Below, piece by piece: positions 34,358-43,900 of a DNA stretch of 64,000 nt. This DNA comes from Halorubrum sp. CBA1229 (GTDB lineage: Archaea; Halobacteriota; Halobacteria; Halobacteriales; Haloferacaceae). Position numbers and translations under genes: made by a program. Positions within the stretch are counted from its first letter, which is position 1; every line of letters begins with the position of its first letter. The stretch spans positions 2,542,001-2,606,000 of the forward strand of contig NZ_CP054585.1 of assembly GCF_003721435.2 (NCBI RefSeq), written 5' to 3'. The notes beneath the pieces are model-generated. The model was not told the DNA's origin and made no database searches. It saw only the letters and a program-made list of their open reading frames with translations.

Positions 34358-34476
34358 TGTCCGCCCCATCGCGCTCCAGTGACGTTTCGCGGTGGTGGAG
34401 AGCGGTGGCTACCAACACTGGCAGGCTGGCAGACGCGGCCTTCAGCGCTGTCACTACTTGTGAGGTGTTGCCATGA
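34357..34476 (+). CDS. 39-residue microprotein of the structural operon
   Basis: The frame runs from ATG 34357, sharing an A with the preceding stop, to TGA 34474-34476, which overlaps the following start (ATGA). It encodes a basic, Trp/Ser/Arg-rich start and a helical middle. Perfect coupling on both sides is the main evidence. The function is unknown. Confidence 0.6.
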   Translation: MSAPSRSSDVSRWWRAVATNTGRLADAAFSAVTTCEVLP

Positions 34477-34946
34477 GCAGCGGCGGACTTGACGGCGGTG
34501 ATGGCGAGAGCTACACCGGCGATCCAGAGGAGTACGACGGCTACGAAACCGACGATGCACTGCTGTCGAACATCGACCTCGGCCAGTTCTTGACCGGGTC
34601 GAGCACGCTCGACGGCGTGGACTTCCGAGCTGCTGACGGCATCAACGCCGTCCGGGTCGCACAGGCGGCGGTTGGAGCGGTCGCGTTCGCCCTGCTGTGG
34701 GGTGTGAACTCGCTGATCGCCGCAGTCACCGGAGCGTACGCTCGCATCATCGACGCTGTGGCGAGTTTCAGCGGCGGACTTATCCAGTCGACGCTCGGCG
34801 TCGGTATCTCCGCGGTTGAGGGCGTCTGGTCGTTCACGCTGACCGAGTTCGGCCTGTTCGCCTACCCGATTTCGTTGCTGGTCGTGCTCGCGACGTTCTA
34901 CGTCGCCGACGAGGGAATCACCACCGCGCGGGAGGTGTTGTTCTGA
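34473..34946 (+). CDS. Membrane protein of the structural operon
   Basis: The 157-residue product has an acidic, Gly/Tyr-rich start. Two to three helices follow (about 63-85, 88-118 and 125-147), with hydrophobic amphipathic repeats such as AVTGAYARIIDAVASFSGG. It shares the acidic-start, two-helix layout with its neighbours at 33866 and 34946. The start of the next gene overlaps the stop. Confidence 0.72.
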   Translation: MSSGGLDGGDGESYTGDPEEYDGYETDDALLSNIDLGQFLTGSSTLDGVDFRAADGINAVRVAQAAVGAVAFALLWGVNSLIAAVTGAYARIIDAVASFSGGLIQSTLGVGISAVEGVWSFTLTEFGLFAYPISLLVVLATFYVADEGITTAREVLF

Positions 34947-35521
34947 TGGCGGACGAAGAAGGATCGTCTGGGTTCTACGGCGACGCGCCCGCAGCAGGAG
35001 AGGACGGAACCTCAACGGACAGCATCGATGGCGGCGGTGGTGACCGCATCATCGACTCCGTCACCGGTTCCATCAGCAGCTGGGGCGATCTGACGCTTCC
35101 TGACACGCTCCAGAGCTTCCTGTCGAACCCGCAGGGGTTCATCGTCGGCGCGGTCGCGACCGCGATTTTAGAACAGGTGTTCGGGATCGTCACGACACTC
35201 ATAAACCTCGTCTTCCGGGTGTTCGGCGGCTCTGCACCGGGACGACTGAATGCCCCGGGCGAGACGCTCGGTCTGATCGACGTCCCGGTCTACGTCGCCG
35301 ACCTGCTCGTCGACGTGGGCACCGACACCGGGAACGCGATTCTGATCGCGATCGAGAGCATGAACGATCCGGTGTTCGCGCTGGCGAGTAACGCGGGACC
35401 GGCAACGCCGGTGATCATCACCGCGATCGTCGTCGGCGAGGTCATCGTCGTGCTCTGGATACTCCAGCGGTTGGTGTTCGTCCTCGCCGACCTGCTGCAA
35501 CTTGGAGGGCTGACCGAATGA
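34946..35521 (+). CDS. Membrane protein of the structural operon
   Basis: The 191-residue protein has an acidic glycine-rich start and hydrophobic segments near residues 65-95 and 155-180. The loop between them holds LNAPGETLGLIDVPVYVADLLVDVG. It appears to be a third member of the related group (33866, 34473, 34946). The stop overlaps the next start by four bases. Confidence 0.72.
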   Translation: MADEEGSSGFYGDAPAAGEDGTSTDSIDGGGGDRIIDSVTGSISSWGDLTLPDTLQSFLSNPQGFIVGAVATAILEQVFGIVTTLINLVFRVFGGSAPGRLNAPGETLGLIDVPVYVADLLVDVGTDTGNAILIAIESMNDPVFALASNAGPATPVIITAIVVGEVIVVLWILQRLVFVLADLLQLGGLTE

Positions 35522-35799
35522 CCATCAAACAGACACTGAAATCCCCGGTAGCGAAGGTTTCGGCAGGTCTCGGCGCGATCACCGCGATCGCACAGCCCGA
35601 GATCCTCTTCGCCGTCGGTGACGCGCTGATCGCGTCGGGACCGCAGATCTTCTCGGCGCTCACCGTCAGCGCGCTCACCCTACCACGGTTCCTGCCGCCC
35701 GATTCGACGGTCGACTGGATCCTCGTGGCAGCGGCGGCGCTGTTCGTGCTGTACCTTGCCCGGGAGATCAACGAGAACTTCGAGAGAGAAGGACTATGA
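35518..35799 (+). CDS. Small membrane protein of the structural operon
   Basis: The 93-residue product has a basic start (MTIKQTLKSPVAKVSAG), a hydrophobic middle (about 18-55) and a strong helix at about 66-83. A charged tail follows. It could be a matrix or membrane-curving protein. The stop overlaps a micro-ORF at 35796. Confidence 0.7.
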   Translation: MTIKQTLKSPVAKVSAGLGAITAIAQPEILFAVGDALIASGPQIFSALTVSALTLPRFLPPDSTVDWILVAAAALFVLYLAREINENFEREGL

Positions 35800-35861
35800 C
35801 ACACGATAACGCGGACGAATCGGTGTCGAATCGTGCGGGAACTAGCGGGGGTGCCAGCTGA
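35796..35861 (+). CDS. 21-residue micro-ORF, possible coupling peptide
   Basis: The frame starts at ATG 35796 inside the previous stop and ends with TGA 35859-35861, which shares its A with the next ATG (TGATG). It encodes a 21-residue hydrophilic peptide. It may only serve to pass ribosomes along the mRNA. The overlap on both sides argues that it is translated. Confidence 0.45.
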   Translation: MTHDNADESVSNRAGTSGGAS

Positions 35862-36214
35862 TGGCGGCCGGAGTGACGCTCGGGCTCGGTTTGGTAGCCC
35901 TCGGTGCGATCGTCTACTTTGTCGGGGTCGACTCGACGAAGGCGGCGGCCACGAAGGCGGGCGGTACGGTCCGGAACAACGTCAACCGCAGCGTCGCGGT
36001 TGGTGCCGGCGGTGCGCTCGCCGGGCTGCAGTTCGGCGACCAGCTGGTGAACGCCATCCTTGCCGAGCCGGGCTTCGCGATGACAGCCGTCGCCGGAATC
36101 GCGGGCGCGCTCGGTATCGAGGGGCTCCTCGGGGACGTCTCGGGGCTTCAGTTCCTCCTCATCGGGCTGATCGCATTCGTCACCATCTACGCGGTGGTCG
36201 GAGGTGACGACTGA
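35861..36214 (+). CDS. Small membrane protein of the structural operon
   Basis: The 117-residue product has helices at about 3-23, 45-63, 70-90 and 95-113, joined by short loops. A basic stretch follows the first helix (TKAGGTVRNNVNRS). The stop overlaps the next start by one base. I recognise no family. Confidence 0.7.
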   Translation: MAAGVTLGLGLVALGAIVYFVGVDSTKAAATKAGGTVRNNVNRSVAVGAGGALAGLQFGDQLVNAILAEPGFAMTAVAGIAGALGIEGLLGDVSGLQFLLIGLIAFVTIYAVVGGDD

Positions 36215-36444
36215 TGTCGACGAGTGACCTCATTCCGCTGGAGCGACCAAGCCTCGGGAACGTCGCGATCGCCGTCGCGCTCGGACTCATAGGGTTCTAC
36301 ATCAGCGCGACAACGTTCGCGAGCGGTCCGTCGACAGTACTTGAGGCCGGCCTTGCTGTCGCAGGGTTCGGCGTCTTCGCACTCTGGACGTGGGTCGCAT
36401 ACCTCGAGGCGGCGATCGTCGACCGAGCAGAGGGAAAGCGATGA
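36214..36444 (+). CDS. Two-helix membrane protein of the structural operon
   Basis: The 76-residue product has helices at about 15-35 and 40-65. The stop overlaps the following ATG at 36441 by four bases. Its size and topology suit a minor structural or holin-like membrane protein, but nothing specific identifies it. Confidence 0.68.
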   Translation: MSTSDLIPLERPSLGNVAIAVALGLIGFYISATTFASGPSTVLEAGLAVAGFGVFALWTWVAYLEAAIVDRAEGKR

Positions 36445-36848
36445 AGCTGAGCACGCGTCGCACGATCCGAGGTTGGTTGCTTGACCTCCCGGACAAGACG
36501 CTGCTCGCAGCGCTGTTCGCAGCCGGAGCAGTCTCAGTGCTGGGCATCGTGACAGAGACGGATTCGGTGTTCCTCGGTGGGGTGATCGCCGTCCTCGGCG
36601 TGATCTACGTCAACGCCGAGGTCCCCTACGATACGTGTCCGAACTGCCGTTCGAAGGTGAACGCACTCGGAGAGCGGTACTGTCCGACCTGCGGCGCTCG
36701 ACTCGACGAACTCGAAGCGGCGCCGCCGATCGACGAGCGCGTCGACGAGCGATTCCGCCCGCTCAACCTCGAGGAAATCGAGCGTTCGCCAGAGCTGGAA
36801 GCCATCGCCGACGGCGGCGAGTTCGGTGACGAGGAGGTTGACCGATGA
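36441..36848 (+). CDS. Membrane protein with cytoplasmic zinc ribbon
   Basis: The 135-residue product has two helices (about 18-38 and 42-58). A zinc ribbon with CPNC near residue 66 and CPTC near 81 follows, then an acidic helical tail. Small membrane zinc ribbons could recruit cytosolic partners such as the NTPase. The stop overlaps the next start. Confidence 0.72.
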   Translation: MKLSTRRTIRGWLLDLPDKTLLAALFAAGAVSVLGIVTETDSVFLGGVIAVLGVIYVNAEVPYDTCPNCRSKVNALGERYCPTCGARLDELEAAPPIDERVDERFRPLNLEEIERSPELEAIADGGEFGDEEVDR

Positions 36849-38704
36849 ACCGCGGCGCCGCGGTCGCCGCGGTCAGTCTCGCTGTCCTCCTCGTCGCGAC
36901 GATGGCGACGCCCGCACTGGCGGCCGTGGCGCCTCCCGGCGACACGAGCCCACAAACAAACGGCTCGGAGGTCTCCTCGGCAGGGCCGTTCGATATCGAC
37001 CAGCTGCGGAACGGCGGAACGCAGCCGACGGCGGCGCCACCGAGCGTCCGCTACGTCGGTGACACGGAGATCGACGGCGCGATCGCCGTCCGGTACCGGC
37101 CGGCCGACCCGCTGTCGAACGAGCCGATCTACTTGGAGGGCGGACAGACCCTCAACACAGACCAGATCGAGCTGTACTCGACGGTGTTCGGCGACTCGAC
37201 CGGCGAGTACGACCTCGTTATCGTCTACTGGCAGCCGGAGAGCCGGCAGACCGAGAATGGCTCGGCGGTCGACGTTGCGGCGAACCAAGAGGTACAGCGG
37301 GTGACCGTCACCGTCGAAGACGGCTACGCGTCGGCGCCGGTCGAGCTCAACAGTCACTACGACAGCAACGTCCAGGCGACGATGTGGCTCGAGCAGGACG
37401 GGCAAGCCGTCGACGGCGCACGCTGGCGGTTCGAGCACGCGTCGGCGCCGGCGAGCCAACAGGTCCAGATCGAGACGCAGGCCGACGCGTGGTGGTACTC
37501 GTTTCGAACCGCGATTCTGCCGGGGATCGCATCGATCATCATCGGGCTCTCCGGTGCGAAGGCGACGCTCAGACTCGCCGGGAGAGGGCCGGGGTACAGC
37601 CTCACGTCGTGGGGAATCTTCTCGGCGCTCCTTGTCACTGGCGTGCTCGGTGGCCTGTACTACGAGATTGCGACAGTGGTCGCTCACCTCGATGTGCTGA
37701 TGGGACTCGCGCTGCTCCCGATCGCCTACGGCGGCGGGCTGCGGATGAGCCCGCCGACCGAGCGGATCGCGTTCGTCCGCAAGGAACTCACCGACGCTGT
37801 CAGCCTGCGGCGGGGTGAGACCGACAAGGAGCCCGACGCACTCGCCGACGGCGGCGAAGCAAACTCAACCGTGACCGATTCCGTGGAGATCGGTGAGGAC
37901 GGCTACTTTGACGAACTCTACGAGCAGCTGGTAATTAAGACGACGATCCGAGCGCCCGACGGTGGGCGGATGGTCCCGAAGAAGGGGATCCGGCCGTTCT
38001 TCGCGCGGCTGTTCGCCAAGGCCGCTCGGCTTGATCTCTCCCAGCTGCGGACGCGTGTCCGCGTCGAGGGTGACGCCACGCAGAAGGTCTACGTCGACCC
38101 GGACGAGGACAGCGCCGTCGAGCACCGGCCTGCACGGCTCCGGCGGCGGATGCCGGTGTGGCACCGGCTTCCGGAGCCGGTGGATGGCGAGGCGCTCTCA
38201 CCCATCACGCGCGGCCTTTACGGCCTGCTCACTGTTGGTGCGATCGCGCTCCCCGCCATCGGATGGAAGGCCGGAGAAATGGCCGCGAACGTGCCGACAG
38301 TCGGTGCTGCCGTCGGTCTCGTGCTGCTCGCGGTGGAAAGCTACGAGGCCGTCGGCGGGTCGATCGACTTTGAGCCGGCGCCAAGACACGACGTCACGGC
38401 GGACGCCTCGCTCACCGTGATGCAAAGCGAGCATGCGGACGCAAAGCTCCTCGAGGACTACGAAGAGATCGCGTGGAGCGAGCGGATCAAGACGGCGCTG
38501 GAAGCCCGGGAGATCGACTCGCGGCGCGACAGGTCGATGATTCAGACGTTCCTCGAAGACGAGATCGGCGTCTCACTCTCGGCGCTCGGTCTCGAGGACA
38601 ACGCCGGGACCGACGTCGACGATGAGAGCGAGTTCTCGTTTGATGAGAGCGAGATTAAAGCGCGCGACAGCGGTCCGCGTCGAGCGGAGGGAGACGATGA
38701 CTGA
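36845..38704 (+). CDS. Secreted/multi-span membrane protein of the structural operon
   Basis: The 619-residue protein has a signal peptide (about 1-27, ending TPALAAV) and an ectodomain of about 200 residues with an N-glycosylation sequon. About four helices (220-300) follow, then a large acidic cytosolic region (300-445), two more helices (455-500) and an acidic tail. The architecture suits a membrane receptor, fusion or assembly protein. The start was chosen at ATG 36845, overlapping the previous stop. No family is recognised. Confidence 0.75.
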   Translation: MNRGAAVAAVSLAVLLVATMATPALAAVAPPGDTSPQTNGSEVSSAGPFDIDQLRNGGTQPTAAPPSVRYVGDTEIDGAIAVRYRPADPLSNEPIYLEGGQTLNTDQIELYSTVFGDSTGEYDLVIVYWQPESRQTENGSAVDVAANQEVQRVTVTVEDGYASAPVELNSHYDSNVQATMWLEQDGQAVDGARWRFEHASAPASQQVQIETQADAWWYSFRTAILPGIASIIIGLSGAKATLRLAGRGPGYSLTSWGIFSALLVTGVLGGLYYEIATVVAHLDVLMGLALLPIAYGGGLRMSPPTERIAFVRKELTDAVSLRRGETDKEPDALADGGEANSTVTDSVEIGEDGYFDELYEQLVIKTTIRAPDGGRMVPKKGIRPFFARLFAKAARLDLSQLRTRVRVEGDATQKVYVDPDEDSAVEHRPARLRRRMPVWHRLPEPVDGEALSPITRGLYGLLTVGAIALPAIGWKAGEMAANVPTVGAAVGLVLLAVESYEAVGGSIDFEPAPRHDVTADASLTVMQSEHADAKLLEDYEEIAWSERIKTALEAREIDSRRDRSMIQTFLEDEIGVSLSALGLEDNAGTDVDDESEFSFDESEIKARDSGPRRAEGDDD

Positions 38705-39458
38705 ATCTACCCGCGCCCGCACGACGCGGCCGGCACTCGACGTGCTCGACCGTGATCAGGACCGACTCCTTTATGACGGGGACGCACGCCGGGAACCGCC
38801 GATACAGCCGTTGACCGATGGGTTTGATGATGTGTTCTACGCGCTTTCGTGGTATCAGGCGGCCGGGATCCGAACGCTCGGAAACGTCGAGAAGGTTATA
38901 GAGCCCTCGGACATGATGCCGATGTCGGGGCTCCTCGAGAAGCTTCTCACGGTCAACGACGGCCGAGAGTCGGAGTACGTCCGCCGGCGGCTCGTCGAGC
39001 AACTCGACAGCGCGTGCGACCTCGCATACCGGCAGTTCCGCCCGCGAGCTAGCGAGCGCGTTGAGACTGACGAGGGGGAGACATGGAGCGATGTCGACCC
39101 GGATGTGGAGTCGAACCCGCTGATGCGGCCGGCGTTCCGACAGCTCGACCAGGGGCAGGCTGCGGCGCTGATCGACCTCTGGACCGGGTTCAAGGACCGA
39201 GAAGCGCTCGGCCGGTGGGTTCGAAACCTGTCGACGCCGACGAACGGCGAAAAGCCCGACGGCCTCCTCGACGAGATCGTGGGGAACCCGCCGCTGTTGG
39301 ACGCACTGCTCGAGCAGGATGCAGAGACGGCGAAGGTGACGCGGTATCGCTTCGGTATCGCTGTCGTGATGCCGTCGTTCCTCGCGGCCGCGCGAACGCT
39401 GAACGGTGGCGAACGGACGGATAGCAGCGGTGCAACACACGGTGCGTGGAAATCATGA
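38697..39458 (+). CDS. Cytosolic protein of the structural operon
   Basis: The 253-residue product starts at ATG 38697, inside the end of the previous gene. It is largely helical and acidic, with no membrane segment. Repeated acidic/aromatic helices (QAAALIDLWTGFKDREALGRWVRNL, LLDALLEQDAETAKV) are visible. It precedes the NTPase gene and may be its partner or an adaptor. No family is recognised. Confidence 0.7.
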   Translation: MTESTRARTTRPALDVLDRDQDRLLYDGDARREPPIQPLTDGFDDVFYALSWYQAAGIRTLGNVEKVIEPSDMMPMSGLLEKLLTVNDGRESEYVRRRLVEQLDSACDLAYRQFRPRASERVETDEGETWSDVDPDVESNPLMRPAFRQLDQGQAAALIDLWTGFKDREALGRWVRNLSTPTNGEKPDGLLDEIVGNPPLLDALLEQDAETAKVTRYRFGIAVVMPSFLAAARTLNGGERTDSSGATHGAWKS

Positions 39459-40825
39459 GTCAGTCATTCAGTAGTCAAAACAAGGAGCAGAACCAGAAAC
39501 AGGAAGTCCTCGACCAGCTGCACAAGGACTTCGAGTCGTGGGACAAGTCGCGGCAGGCTGTCTACCACGCGACCGAGAAGTCGTGGGGGCGGCTGCAGAA
39601 CTACCACAACGACGGCGAACGCATCTACAAGGACTTCTCCGATACGAACGGGAACAGCATGAAGCCCTTCTTCAAGAAGCTCGAGTCGCTCACGCGAACG
39701 GCTCGCTTGGAGGGCAAAGAGAACTCGCACCCGGTGTATCGCTACCCGAGTGCGTACCTCGACGCGATCATCCACGTCGACGACGCGGAGTTGTGGGCGC
39801 TCGAGGAGGGCCGGACTGACGACGATATCATCGCTGACCAGCAGCGGACGCGTCGGAAGGTCCTCGAGTGGCTCGCGAGAGAGGAGAACAGCCACGTCCT
39901 CAAGGCGATGGGCGACGGCGGCACCGACATCTGGGCGCACTCGAAGCCCGGCGGCGGGAAGACGTCGTTCGCGAACGTGATCGGTGGGATTCGGATGCCT
40001 GAGATCAACAACGAGACGCTGCTCTGGATGCTCACGCTCGACGAGCTCGAGTGTCTCCCGCTCGCGCCCTACATGACCGTCGCGGTCCCGGAGGGCGTCG
40101 AGTACGAGGTTCACACCAAACCCCGGAACCCGACGCTCCCGACGACCGAGATCGAGCTGACCGATGTGTTTCGAGACACGATCGAGTACCGAACACCCCG
40201 GGACCTGATGACGAAGATCGTCCCAGGCGGGCTCTACGCCGTGCTGCCAGACCCGTTGTTCCGCGGCTGCGAGAAGCAGACGACAGCGACGTACACACCG
40301 GCACGAGAGGCCGACGAGCCGGCCGAGGTGACGCCGCTCCGCGACGTTAATTTCGCGTTCATGGACACGAGGGCAAAAGACGACGAGTTCCTCCACTCGA
40401 CGACGATGGTCCACGACGAGTTCTCGGACCTCGTGCCGCTGAACCCGGAGGCAGACGAGAACGACCAGAACCGGAAGGTGAAGGGCTACCCGGTCTCGCA
40501 GGGAAAGGGCCGGAAGAAGAACCTCTCGACGATGACGCTGTCACACAGTGTCGCTCGAGTTGACGAGGGCGTCCGCGAGAAGACGCGATGGTTCGTCACG
40601 ATGCCAAAAACCCCGCCGCCGAGTGCGTCGCTGTCCGGGATCGGCAACGTTCCGATAGACAAACACTACATCAACCGCTTCGCCGACCGGACAGGGCGGG
40701 CGGTCATCTGGCGTGACCAGAACTACACACCGATCGAGTGGCCGAACCCGTACCGGAACTACGAGTTCCGCGGCGAGATCTCGGTGAGCTACCCGCGCCG
40801 AGAGGAGGCCCTCCATGCGATGTAG
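39455..40825 (+). CDS. P-loop NTPase of the structural operon
   Basis: The 456-residue protein has a helical N terminus. Walker A lies in AHSKPGGGKTSFANVIGG (about 163-180), and a probable Walker B is TTMVHDEFSDLV near residue 318. The spacing and the Walker B resemble HerA/FtsK/Zot-type morphogenesis ATPases more than helicases. ATG 39455 overlaps the preceding stop (ATGA); a GTG at 39446 would add three residues. It may drive genome packaging, DNA transfer or membrane-protein assembly, which is inference. Confidence 0.78.
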   Translation: MSQSFSSQNKEQNQKQEVLDQLHKDFESWDKSRQAVYHATEKSWGRLQNYHNDGERIYKDFSDTNGNSMKPFFKKLESLTRTARLEGKENSHPVYRYPSAYLDAIIHVDDAELWALEEGRTDDDIIADQQRTRRKVLEWLAREENSHVLKAMGDGGTDIWAHSKPGGGKTSFANVIGGIRMPEINNETLLWMLTLDELECLPLAPYMTVAVPEGVEYEVHTKPRNPTLPTTEIELTDVFRDTIEYRTPRDLMTKIVPGGLYAVLPDPLFRGCEKQTTATYTPAREADEPAEVTPLRDVNFAFMDTRAKDDEFLHSTTMVHDEFSDLVPLNPEADENDQNRKVKGYPVSQGKGRKKNLSTMTLSHSVARVDEGVREKTRWFVTMPKTPPPSASLSGIGNVPIDKHYINRFADRTGRAVIWRDQNYTPIEWPNPYRNYEFRGEISVSYPRREEALHAM

Positions 40826-40994
40826 AAAGCGAGAGCGGGGCGATTCCCGGCGTTTCAGCCGCCGAGTCGGTGAATTTCGGCCTCAAAACAAACTTATCCT
40901 CCCGAGATCGGCCGGTACGAGTCCGGTCGCGGCCGCGCACAGACTCACCCACACGCGCGCGATACTAAGCGAACGGGAGGGGGACCGGTGAGCT

Positions 40995-43900
40995 ATGACT
41001 GATAACAACGATAATTCAGTGACTGACAACGACATCGACGAGGAGGGTGAACAGAGTCTCAGAGCGCGCGCCAAAGCGTACCTGCTCGGGGCGTACGCGT
41101 ACGTCGCTGGCGCGATCGCACAGTCGGTTGAAGAGATCGCGCCGCAGCTGCGTGGCCTCTCGCTGCCCGGCGTCTCATCGCGAGCGGCGAAGTCGCTCTT
41201 ACTCGCCGGTGTGCTGATTACCGCTGCGGTCGCGATGCCGGCCGACCCGTTCAGCGGCGGTGAGACGACGGTCGAGACGCAGGATCCGGTCCAAGGCGAG
41301 ACGTACGAGGCGACAGAGCAGGCGCCGAGCTTCGACGGCGCGACGATGAACCAGCTGCCGAGTACGTTCACGGATGCGGCCGCTGACGCCCCAGAGCCGC
41401 CCGACAAGGTGCGCGCCTCTGCGGGCTCGCAGACGATGAACGTGCAGACGAGCGTGGTCGACGGCGAGCCCGCGATCGTGCTCGAGGACGACCGTACGCA
41501 CGACGGCCGCTGGGTCTCGATCGATACCATGTGGTTCGAGGAGCACCTCGGCGAAGTGCCGAACGCGGCGTTCATCACCCACGAGAGCGGTAACGAGTAC
41601 GCGGCGCCGCTGCAGGTGCGTGGCGACTCGGCCGCGTTCTACGTCCGCGAGTTCTCGACGAACACCGTCACCTTCGACGGCGAGGTTCGGCTCTCCGGCT
41701 CGCAGGCCGGCGACGGCAGCCAGTTCCAGTACGACCTCGCCAATACGACTGGCATCAACGACCCGTCGCTTAATTTGACGGGCGTGGAGAACACGGCGCC
41801 CGCCTCGTCGAGTATCTCCGCAACGGACAGCGACACGCTCGGGATCGACATCGGCGGAACCACGTCGCCGCGAGACGAGACGGTCACGCTCACGGGCGTT
41901 GAGGAGACCTCGTCGGGGTCGCTCTCGCCGGGCACCGTCTCAGACAGCTACTCGACGACGGTCGACGTGGGTGGAAACCAACCGGCTCGAAATGCGGAGC
42001 TTACGCTCACAGGGATCGAGGAGACCTCGTCGGGCTCGCTCTCGCCGGGCACCGTCTCAGACGGCTACTCGACGACGGTCGACGTGGGTGGAAACCAACC
42101 GGCAAGAGACGCGAGCGTGACGTTTACCGGCGATAAGACGGTCAACTCCGTCTCGGATAGTGGATCCGTCGCTGACGGTGGCGTCTCGCTCTCAGTCGGC
42201 GGAAATGCACAACCTGAAAATGCTCAGTTTAGTTATGACAATTATCCCGGATCAACGTCAACGACGAAAACCGTCGGTACAGAGACATCAACGGTCGATT
42301 ATGAATACCGGGACGTGTATAATCAACAAACCGATATCGCTTACAACCACATAGATTCACTCACATTCACATACACAAATTACAAATCTTCGGACAAGGG
42401 CCCAACAGTTTACGGAAGCGGTGACGTGAAAGTTTGGGTCGACGGAAATCTCGAATATGACGGTGGAATCAACTTAGGTAGTAGTAAGACGGTTGATCTG
42501 GGGATCGACACATCAACCTCCTCTCCGAATATTCGGATCGCGGTTCAGACATTCAGTTACGACGAGCCGCATTACCTCGTCGTCGACGACCTCACAGTCG
42601 ACTCCGGATCCCCGTCGCTCACGGTGAGTGACGACTCCGGATCCACGACGCTGAGTGAGGGCGACTCGACGAGCCTCGACATATCACAGTCGACGACCTC
42701 GATCGGGACGTCGACAACCGCGGGGCAGAGCGTCGACTATTCGCTCTCATACGACGAAGTGACACAAACACAGGATCCGAGTGTATCGATCGGCGGCGCG
42801 TCAGCGTCGGTTAGCGGTATGATGTCGGACGGCGAGACGGTCACAAAGTCGCTTTCGCTCTCGCCGGGATCCTCGCAATCGGTCGCTGTTTCGACAAGCG
42901 GCGACGTCGGGGTTGATGCCTCATGGACGGAGGTGACGGCGACGGAGGATCCGTCGGTGACAATCGGCAGTTCGACCGTGTCGCACACGGGTGTGCTCGG
43001 AGCGGGTGAGACGGTCACGGAGTCGGTCTCGCTCTCGACAGGGTCGCAGTCAGTCGACGCGTCAGTTAGCGGGCCAGTGGATCTCGCCGGCTCATGGACG
43101 GAGGTGACGGCGACGGAGGATCCGTCGGTGACGGTCGGCGGCTCGACCGTCTCTCACACGGGCGTGCTCGGGCCCGGAGAGACGGTCACGGAGTCGGTCT
43201 CGCTCTCGACCGGGTCACAGTCGGCGGACGTCTCGGTGAACGGCCCGGTCGACGTGGCGGCCTCGTGGACCGAAGTCACGGAGACCCGCGATCCCGTCGT
43301 GGAAGTGAACGGTGAAACCACCGGCATCGCTGGCACCCTCTCCGATGGTGAAACCGCCTCGCTCGACACGAGTTCAGCATGGCTCCAAGAAGGAACGAAC
43401 ACCGTAACAATCTCAACCGACTCACCGGCATCCGGCCCCGCGAGTCTCGTCGGGTTCGAGTACAGCCACGGCGCTGAGACGACCGTCGACGCGACCGTCG
43501 ACGAGACGACGTGGAGCCAGTCGACGAACGTCACGAAGACGTGGGCCGGCGAGCGCGCGAATGCGACCGCCACGATCCCGATGAACGACCGCGTCGTCAG
43601 TATCCGCGACGTAAAAATGCGGACGAACGGCACCACGTGGCAGACCGTCGCCGAAAGCGAGTATACGCTCAACGGCACGGACCTCACGATGCAGCTCGGC
43701 GATATCTCCGAGGGCACCACCACTGAGATCAGGGCCACCGGAAGCAAGGTGCGTGTCTCCGACGGCGCGATCACCGTACTCGAGCCGTCGACGAGCTCTG
43801 CGACGCTGAACACGCGCATCCAGATCAACGACGCCGGGCCGGACTTCGCACTCTCGGTCGACGAAACCACGTTCGCGAACCGCGTCCACTACGCCGAGAA

